From Ruminococcus flavefaciens (GTDB lineage: Bacteria > Bacillota_A > Clostridia > Oscillospirales > Ruminococcaceae): 8,465 nt of DNA. Of the stretch, positions 4,496 through 8,465 are shown in pieces. The notes beneath the pieces are model-generated. The model was not told the DNA's origin. It was given only the letters and a program-made list of their open reading frames with translations, and did not search any database. The position numbers and the translations under genes are program-made. The stretch is taken from assembly GCA_004556875.1 (NCBI GenBank), contig SFFP01000094.1, forward strand, positions 1-8,465. The letters run 5' to 3'. Numbering within the stretch: position 1 is the stretch's first letter; each line of letters begins with the position of its first letter.

Positions 4496-6592
4496 ATGAA
4501 GAATTTAAAGAAGTTATCCCACAAAATTACTGCGGCAGCTGCTTCAGCAGTCATGGCTGTCACATCTCTCGGTGTGTCCGCACCGGCCGTTGTAAATGCT
4601 GCGGATAAAAATTATTACGAAGCACTGGCAATGTCGCTGTATATGTACGATGCCAATGCCTGCGGAAGCGGTATTACCGATGGTCCGCTCACATGGCGCG
4701 GCGACTGCCATACATATGATTCAACTGCATCTGTGGGAAGCCTTGACGGCTCGCTGAAATCAGCCGTTGACCCAGACGGTGACGGAAAAGTCGATGTTTC
4801 AGGCGGTTTCCACGACGCAGGCGACCACATCAAATTCAACCTCACTATCGGCTTCGGTATAAGCGGTCTCGCTCTTTCCGAGTACCTCAACCCGGGCATC
4901 TACGAAAAGGCAGGCTGTAAGGACCACCTTATCTATGAGCTGAAATGGGGTGCAGATTACCTTATGAAAACCACTTTCCTCGACGGCTCAGGCAATGTAG
5001 CTGCTATAGCTCACGTTGTTGCAAACGGCGGCGAGGACCACGCTATATGGTCATCACCTGAGGTGCAGACCTACGCAAGACCTATTTACTGGCTCACAGC
5101 CAACAAGAACAATTCCGCTGTATGCTGCGAAATGGCAGCAGGTCTGGCAGGTACAGCCTATATCGTCAAGGACTCAGACCCCGATTACGCCGCAAAGTGC
5201 ATAAAGTATGCAAAGGCTCTGCTTGAATTCGGTCAGAAGCACGTTGGCAACGAAGGCGGCGGACTTGCTGACTTCTACGGCACTGAGGCACAGTATCAGG
5301 ACGAAGAGGCTATGGCTCAGGCTTGGCTCTGGGTATGCGGCGAAGGCGAAAAGCCGTCCCGTGTTCCTAAGAACAAGGACTACGGCAACGCTCAGTATGA
5401 CGGCTGGGTATACTGCTGGAACAAGGTTTGGCAGGGCTACTCCGCTCTCATGTACAAGGCAACAGGCGATCAGGCTTTCGCAGATGAGCTTAAAGTTGAG
5501 CTTGAAAGTCAGGGCGACCTCAAGGTCGGTACATACAACGCTGACGGCTGGGGTGCTTCACGCTACAACTGCGCTAAGCAGATGGACGCTATCGCTCTTG
5601 CAAACGGCGATCCCGATGCACAGTACGCTAAAGCCGCAAAGTATCAGATGGATCATATCCTCGGCGAAAACAGCTTAGGCTACAGCTTCCTCCTCGGATA
5701 CGGTGACAAGTGGCCTGTTCATATCCACCACCGCGGCGCAAACCCCGGCAACGACGCAAACGGAGCTTCGAGCAATCCTTCCGCTAAGTACACAGCTTAC
5801 GGTCTCCTCGTAGGCGGCGATGACAAGAGCGGTTATCAGGATCAGACTGACAAGTATCAGTACACAGAGGGTGCTCTCGATTATAACGGCTGTTTCGCAA
5901 TTGCCTGCGCAGGTATAGCTAACCTCTACGGTGGCGATGCTTCCGCAATGCCAGCCCTTGCAAAGAGCGCAAGCGAAATAAATGCCGACTTCAAGTTCGG
6001 CGATAATACTCCTGTTGTGAACACAACAACTTCGCCCACAACTACTGTGACTACCACAACAGAAGAAACACCTGTTCCGACAACGACCAACATCTATGAC
6101 GGTTCAGAGTTCGAGATGATAGTTGACCGCGAAAAGATCTCTTCGGGCGAAACTGCTACCCTTACCTTTAAAAAGGGTGCACATCTGATCAAATTCGGCA
6201 GACTTGAATACGACGAAGATATCATCTCTCTTGAAGAAAAAGAGAGCGGTGTTTACATCATCAAGCCTATAAAGAGCGGCTCTGCACGCATCACATTTAC
6301 TGCTCCTACAGGTCAGCAGAAATACGTTCAGATCGCCGTGGAAAACAGTGTCGACTACGGTGACGCAAACTGCGACGGTCAGGTAGACCTCTCTGATGTT
6401 GTCATCATTATGCAGGCGCTTGCTAACCCTGATAAGTACGGCACAAGCGGCTCAGATACTCACCATATCACCGAGCGCGGAACAGCAAACGCTGACGTAA
6501 ACCTCAAGAGCGGCATGACAGGCGACGATGCACTGGGTATCCAGAAGTATCTCCTCGGAATTTACACATCTCTTCCGATACGTGAAGCGTAA
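4496..6592 (+). CDS. Cellulosomal family 9 glycoside hydrolase (endoglucanase) with C-terminal dockerin
   Basis: This 698-aa secreted enzyme is read from the ATG at 4496, just after AGAGGAG; the in-frame ATG at 4478 precedes that site. The signal peptide (about 1-35) probably ends at VNA-A. The GH9 catalytic domain (about 39-482) contains LTWRGD (65-70), the nucleophile-side motif HDAGDHIKF (106-114, D107 and D110), HIHHRGANP (409-417) and TEGALDYNG (457-465), where E458 is the likely acid. It would cleave internal beta-1,4 bonds of cellulose by inversion. A Thr-rich linker (about 505-532) leads to a beta-rich module of unknown function (about 533-617). A type I dockerin (about 619-692) follows. 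Its first loop has D623, N625, D627 and D634; its second starts at D667 but has Lys671 where Asp is usual. No CBM is recognised. The dockerin would dock the enzyme onto a scaffoldin cohesin not encoded here. It is monocistronic. Confidence 0.96.
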   Translation: MKNLKKLSHKITAAAASAVMAVTSLGVSAPAVVNAADKNYYEALAMSLYMYDANACGSGITDGPLTWRGDCHTYDSTASVGSLDGSLKSAVDPDGDGKVDVSGGFHDAGDHIKFNLTIGFGISGLALSEYLNPGIYEKAGCKDHLIYELKWGADYLMKTTFLDGSGNVAAIAHVVANGGEDHAIWSSPEVQTYARPIYWLTANKNNSAVCCEMAAGLAGTAYIVKDSDPDYAAKCIKYAKALLEFGQKHVGNEGGGLADFYGTEAQYQDEEAMAQAWLWVCGEGEKPSRVPKNKDYGNAQYDGWVYCWNKVWQGYSALMYKATGDQAFADELKVELESQGDLKVGTYNADGWGASRYNCAKQMDAIALANGDPDAQYAKAAKYQMDHILGENSLGYSFLLGYGDKWPVHIHHRGANPGNDANGASSNPSAKYTAYGLLVGGDDKSGYQDQTDKYQYTEGALDYNGCFAIACAGIANLYGGDASAMPALAKSASEINADFKFGDNTPVVNTTTSPTTTVTTTTEETPVPTTTNIYDGSEFEMIVDREKISSGETATLTFKKGAHLIKFGRLEYDEDIISLEEKESGVYIIKPIKSGSARITFTAPTGQQKYVQIAVENSVDYGDANCDGQVDLSDVVIIMQALANPDKYGTSGSDTHHITERGTANADVNLKSGMTGDDALGIQKYLLGIYTSLPIREA

Positions 6593-6606
6593 AATATTTA
6601 CAAAGC

Positions 6607-6645
6607 AATGGGCAGGATAGTGTTTATCCTGCCCATTTTCTTTTT
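6607..6645 (+). terminator. Rho-independent terminator of the cellulase gene
   Basis: A perfect 13-bp stem (6607-6619 with 6625-6637, core GGGCAGGATA / TATCCTGCCC) has a 5-nt loop and is followed by TTCTTTTT. It lies 14 nt after the stop codon. Confidence 0.95.
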
Positions 6646-6799
6646 GTCCACCTGTTATGCCAAAAATTCATCGTAAATGTGCACAACAGGACTGGGCGTT
6701 TTTTGCGCACTATGCTGAAAATTATCAAAAAATGCTGTTTTTAACCGTATTGTAATAATTTTGTTATCTTTTTGTAACCACTTTTGTTTGTAAACCTTG
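6646..6799. other. AT-rich spacer between the cellulase terminator and the IS flank
   Basis: No gene was recognised. The stretch is rich in T runs with repeated TTGTAA-like words, for example near 6750 and 6772. It leads into the -10-like palindrome at 6800-6825. It could be the upstream control region of a gene formerly adjacent on the right, now displaced by the insertion sequence. Confidence 0.4.
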
Positions 6800-6825
6800 T
6801 ATAATGTTCTATGAGACATATTATA
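6800..6825 (+). promoter_or_regulatory. Palindromic -10-like region next to the IS insertion point
   Basis: TATAATGT (6800-6807) and ACATATTATA (6816-6825) are inverted copies apart from two extra bases in the right arm, so TATAAT occurs on both strands. No good -35 is seen at 16-18 nt on the plus strand. It may be a promoter/operator whose gene lay to the right before insertion at 6843. Confidence 0.35.
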
Positions 6826-6877
6826 GGCAAACTCTTTTGAAACCTGCTAAGAAAAATCAATAGGCAAAACAGTCAAA

Positions 6878-6905
6878 GTTGAAAGTGTAGTTTTGTTGAA
6901 AGTGT
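6878..6905. repeat. Two direct copies of GTTGAAAGTGT in the IS right end
   Basis: GTTGAAAGTGT occurs at 6878-6888 and 6895-6905, 17 bp apart, within 65 bp of the right terminus. The position suggests possible recombinase or host-factor contacts, but no function is shown. Confidence 0.5.
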
Positions 6906-6920
6906 TGATGTAATGGAAAT

Positions 6921-6941
6921 AAAAAAGGTACAGCAAAGCTG
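6921..6941 (-). terminator. Weak terminator candidate after the transposase
   Basis: On the minus strand CAGC-TTT-GCTG forms a 4-bp hairpin, then T, ACC and TTTTTT. The stem is short and a few bases away from the T run, so termination would be partial at best. Confidence 0.3.
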
Positions 6942-7002
6942 ACGTATGAAAAGCACGTTTTCAAACGCCTGTTATGTTTGCGGTTGTGATAATAGTTACG
7001 TC

Positions 7003-8190
7003 TCAGAGTAAATCTCCATGCATGACCTTGCCGTAGTAAACACGAAGGAACTTGTTCAGTCCTGCAATCATAGCTTCCTTGCCGCATTTGCCCTCGTTGC
7101 GTTTTTTCTGTATAAAGTCATAGACAGGATCATCAGCAGGCTTGTGCTTGATAAGTGACTGCATGATTTCATAGCCAGTCTTACGAAGGTAGGCGTTTCC
7201 TCGCTTTGAGATTTTTCTCTCCGAAGCGTTGAATGCACCAGACTGATATGGCGGAGCATCAATACCAGCATAAGCGATAAGTGAATGCTTGTTTTTGAAA
7301 CGGCGTATATCGCCTATCTCAGCAATGATACGTGGAGCAAGAACATCACCGATACAGTTCATATCTCTGATAACAGAATACTCGGGCAAGGTCTTACTGA
7401 AGAGCTGCATTTGTGCTAAAATGGTATTGCGTGATTCCTCTGTTGAGTGAATCATCTTAATGGCTTCTCTAACAGTAATTTTAACGGATTGGGAGTTAGG
7501 AAGCGATGGGATACCATTTTGAGCAAGGCTAAAGATTTCAGCAGCCTTTCGTTCATTGCAATGGTATCCCATTTTCTTTGCCCACTTGCAGTAATCGGCA
7601 GTAAACTTCTTCTCGCCCATATCAAGGATTGTTTGAAAGTGGATATATCGGTCCACAAATTTAGTCAGCTTGTGATTGTCATTATTATTTTGAAGAAGAT
7701 TGGATATACCTGGCATAACCTGATCCAAAAGATTGCTGAAATTCACTTTTGCTTTCACGAGAATAGCTGTGATTTGATAATACTGCCGTGCAAGAAATCG
7801 AAGCTCATCGTATGTATCCGATGCATCATAAGCCTTGGTCAGTTCAGACCAGTATGTGATACCGAAAGAGGCGATGCGGACAGCATCAATCTTGTCGGTC
7901 TTGGCACGGCGAATACTTTGTGAGCAGTATTTCTTCATTCTCAAAGCATTGACACAGCAAACAAAAATGCCTTGAGATGAAAGATAAGAAGCAACAGGCA
8001 TATGATAATGTCCTGTATCTTCTAAAACAACGCGGGCTTCCTCATCAAATGATTTGATAAGAGAAACCAAATAATCAAGTTCTTCAGCAGCATGATTTAT
8101 TTCAAATGGTGGTTTGACAACTTCGCCACCGGGCTTTAGAATGCAAACTGTACTCTTTCCCTTTGAAACATCAATACCTATACTGATCAT
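7003..8190 (-). CDS. IS110-family transposase (RNA-guided DEDD recombinase)
   Basis: This 395-aa protein matches the IS110 family in length and in both domains. The N-terminal RuvC-like DEDD domain shows GIDVSKGKS (D7), VVLEDTGHY (E57) and KTDKIDAVRIA (D99, D102). A helical middle (about 125-265) follows. The C-terminal Transposase_20 domain has CIGDVLAPRIIAEIGDI (279-295), FKNKHSLIAYAGI (298-310), PPYQSG (313-318, with S317 as the likely nucleophile) and KRGNAYLRKTGYEI (329-342). All expected catalytic residues are present and the frame is intact, so it may be active. In this family the protein recombines a circular donor with a target, each recognised by a bridge RNA made from the element's left end. 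The ATG at 8190 has a modest AGG ribosome site (near 8200) inside AGCAGGTA, a sequence that can pair with the bridge RNA region. Its promoter is at 8395-8423. Confidence 0.97.
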   Translation of the reverse strand: MISIGIDVSKGKSTVCILKPGGEVVKPPFEINHAAEELDYLVSLIKSFDEEARVVLEDTGHYHMPVASYLSSQGIFVCCVNALRMKKYCSQSIRRAKTDKIDAVRIASFGITYWSELTKAYDASDTYDELRFLARQYYQITAILVKAKVNFSNLLDQVMPGISNLLQNNNDNHKLTKFVDRYIHFQTILDMGEKKFTADYCKWAKKMGYHCNERKAAEIFSLAQNGIPSLPNSQSVKITVREAIKMIHSTEESRNTILAQMQLFSKTLPEYSVIRDMNCIGDVLAPRIIAEIGDIRRFKNKHSLIAYAGIDAPPYQSGAFNASERKISKRGNAYLRKTGYEIMQSLIKHKPADDPVYDFIQKKRNEGKCGKEAMIAGLNKFLRVYYGKVMHGDLL

Positions 8191-8293
8191 AATGATACCT
8201 GCTTTCTGAAAAAATTGTAATGTTTCCGCTCAGGAGCTTATTAAAAATTCATTTTGGTTAGTTACGCGAACGCTGCTGCGAATGCACACAGCA

Positions 8294-8306
8294 GGTACAA
8301 CCTGCT
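8294..8306 (-). other. Donor-guide candidate segment of the bridge RNA
   Basis: The RNA reads AGCAGG (8306-8301) directly followed by UUGUACC (8300-8294). The first part is identical to the right terminus (6848-6843). The second is the exact complement of the left terminus GGTACAA (8461-8455), including the GG core. These are the relations expected of left and right donor guides. In known IS110 RNAs the two guides flank a hairpin, whereas here they are adjacent, so the assignment is less certain than for the target guides. Confidence 0.5.
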
Positions 8307-8331
8307 TAATCGAATTTGATAATAAGAAGGC

Positions 8332-8383
8332 GGCTGACGCTTTCAAAAACGAACGCTAAGTTCCAAGGTGTGACCGTCAGTCC
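8332..8383 (-). other. Target-binding loop of the bridge RNA
   Basis: GG-A-CTGACG (8383-8375) pairs with CGTCAGCC (8339-8332), leaving one bulged A. Within the 35-nt loop, CCTTGG (8368-8363) resembles the left-flank-plus-core sequence CTTTGG (8465-8460), 5 of 6 bases. A hairpin GAAC-TTAGC-GTTC (8363-8351, written in RNA direction) follows. Next, TTTTGAAA (8348-8341) is complementary to the flank at 6842-6835 over 8 contiguous pairs, plus one G-U. This gives the order stem, left guide, hairpin, right guide, stem. Confidence 0.68.
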
Positions 8384-8394
8384 ATTACCTTCTC

Positions 8395-8423
8395 ATTATA
8401 CTAAAATAAGCATAGCCTGTCAC
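8395..8423 (-). promoter_or_regulatory. Promoter in the IS left end (bridge RNA / transposase)
   Basis: Minus strand: GTGACA (8423-8418), a 17-nt spacer and TATAAT (8400-8395). The start would fall near 8388, at the 5' edge of the bridge RNA candidate. It lies wholly inside the element, so it works in the integrated copy as well as in a circle. Confidence 0.8.
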
Positions 8424-8450
8424 CACTGAGTCAGCAGTTAAGACTATGCT
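8409..8450. repeat. Inverted repeat at the IS left end
   Basis: AGCATAG (8409-8415) and CTATGCT (8444-8450) are perfect inverted copies 28 nt apart, starting about 11 nt inside the left terminus. They bracket the -35 box at 8418-8423. Possible roles are recombinase binding or autoregulation of the promoter. Confidence 0.6.
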
Positions 8451-8465
8451 AATATTGTACCAAAG

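Larger units (their letters stand above)
6845..7002 (-). other. Right-end non-coding region of the IS
   Basis: This stretch lies between the transposase stop and the right terminus. It contains an 11-bp direct repeat (6878-6905) and a small perfect palindrome, CGTTT-TC-AAACG (6956-6967). It also holds a 4-bp CAGC-TTT-GCTG hairpin followed, on the minus strand, by ACC and six T. No gene is seen. Confidence 0.55.
8215..8390 (-). ncRNA. Candidate IS110 bridge RNA
   Basis: A non-coding stretch lies between a strong minus-strand promoter (8395-8423) and the transposase start, with two successive stem-loop regions. The first, the target-binding loop (8332-8383), holds guides matching the DNA that flanks the element. 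The second is enclosed by AAATTC (8317-8312) / GAATTT (8250-8245) plus TTAT / ATAA. It contains the donor-like segment at 8306-8294 and a hairpin, CTGCTGTG / CGCAGCAG (8294-8273). The roughly 175-nt size agrees with the known IS621 bridge RNA, as I recall it. No terminator separates it from the transposase, so it may also be the mRNA leader. Ends are approximate: the start follows from the promoter, the 3' end from the last stem. Confidence 0.7.
6843..8461 (-). mobile_element. IS110-group insertion sequence with bridge-RNA left end
   Basis: The element is about 1.6 kb, transcribed on the minus strand: left end at 8461, transposase 8190-7003, right end at 6843. IS110 elements lack conventional terminal inverted repeats, so the ends were set from guide matches. 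The right terminus reads AGCAGG (6848-6843) and the left terminus GGTACAA (8461-8455). Both are found in the left-end RNA region, as AGCAGG and as the complement TTGTACC, side by side (8306-8294). The implied core is GG at both ends (CC at 6843-6844 and 8460-8461 on the plus strand). The implied empty site on the plus strand is ...CTTTTGAAA-CC-AAAG.... The long left non-coding end (about 270 nt) and shorter right end (about 158 nt) fit the IS110 group rather than IS1111. Ends are inferred to within a few bases; the left junction is only 4 nt from the window edge. Confidence 0.75.

Noticed and set aside
5208..5678. Plus-strand 156-aa reading frame inside the GH9 gene
   Set aside because: It is out of frame with conserved GH9 motifs; a shadow of the cellulase.
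6857..7087. Minus-strand 76-aa frame in the IS right end
   Set aside because: It overlaps the transposase C-terminus in another frame, with no start signal.
7447..7923. Plus-strand 158-aa reading frame inside the transposase
   Set aside because: It is antisense to conserved transposase domains, has no ribosome site, and resembles no protein.
8384..8394. 10-bp outer stem AATGAGAAGG / CCTTCTTATT as the base of the bridge RNA
   Set aside because: The left arm overlaps the -10 and the bases before the predicted start, so most of it would not be transcribed from this promoter; kept only as a possibility if the RNA starts upstream.
8409..8450. AGCATAG/CTATGCT repeat taken as terminal inverted repeats of the IS
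   Set aside because: Both arms lie at the same end of the element and no copy is found at the right end, so it is a subterminal repeat.
1..8465. CRISPR arrays, prophage, toxin-antitoxin or defence genes
   Set aside because: No regularly spaced repeats of CRISPR type and no matching proteins were seen; the only mobile element is the IS110-type insertion.

Overview
The window looks like a chromosomal segment of a cellulosome-producing, low-to-mid GC Gram-positive anaerobe of the Ruminococcus type (R. flavefaciens / R. champanellensis-like). The main evidence is a secreted family 9 glycoside hydrolase with a Thr-rich linker and a C-terminal dockerin whose second half has the diverged ruminococcal form. 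Supporting evidence is a Cys-anchored solute-binding lipoprotein, Gram-positive Shine-Dalgarno sites, consensus -35/-10 promoters (several with an extended TGn -10) and compact hairpin-plus-T-tract terminators. The species cannot be fixed from the sequence.

Layout. 1-190: a consensus promoter fires leftward off the edge, followed by the terminator of the next gene. 191-2531, all on the minus strand: a D-Ala-D-Ala carboxypeptidase-like membrane protein (1413-2531), rsmE (575-1300) and a small acidic membrane-anchored protein (191-466). Each has its own promoter. rsmE and the small gene have no terminator between them and may also be co-transcribed. 2532-2872: a divergent intergenic region with two sets of short direct repeats and two strong promoters. 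The rightward promoter has its -35 box in the loop of an inverted repeat. 2873-4246: an ABC-type solute-binding lipoprotein without permease genes. 4496-6592: the dockerin-bearing GH9 cellulase. Both plus-strand genes end in clear rho-independent terminators. The lipoprotein could bind products of the cellulase, but that is inferred from adjacency only.

6843-8461: a complete-looking IS110-group insertion sequence on the minus strand (DEDD plus catalytic-Ser transposase, 395 aa). It has about 270 nt of non-coding left end carrying its own sigma70-type promoter. This left end has the layout of an IS110 bridge RNA. A stem (8332-8339 / 8375-8383) encloses a loop with a small central hairpin. One side of the loop (RNA UUUUGAAA) is complementary to the DNA directly flanking the right end of the element. 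The other side (RNA CCUUGG) nearly matches the 6 bases spanning the left junction. A second RNA segment (AGCAGG-UUGUACC) matches the right terminus and is complementary to the left terminus. Together these give the element ends and a probable GG core (CC on the plus strand). This is the most interesting system in the window. The insertion appears to separate a -10-like palindromic promoter region (6800-6825) from whatever gene lay to the right, beyond base 8465.

All guide assignments and RNA boundaries are manual readings without folding or database searches; the flank match is the strongest part and the donor-guide layout the weakest.
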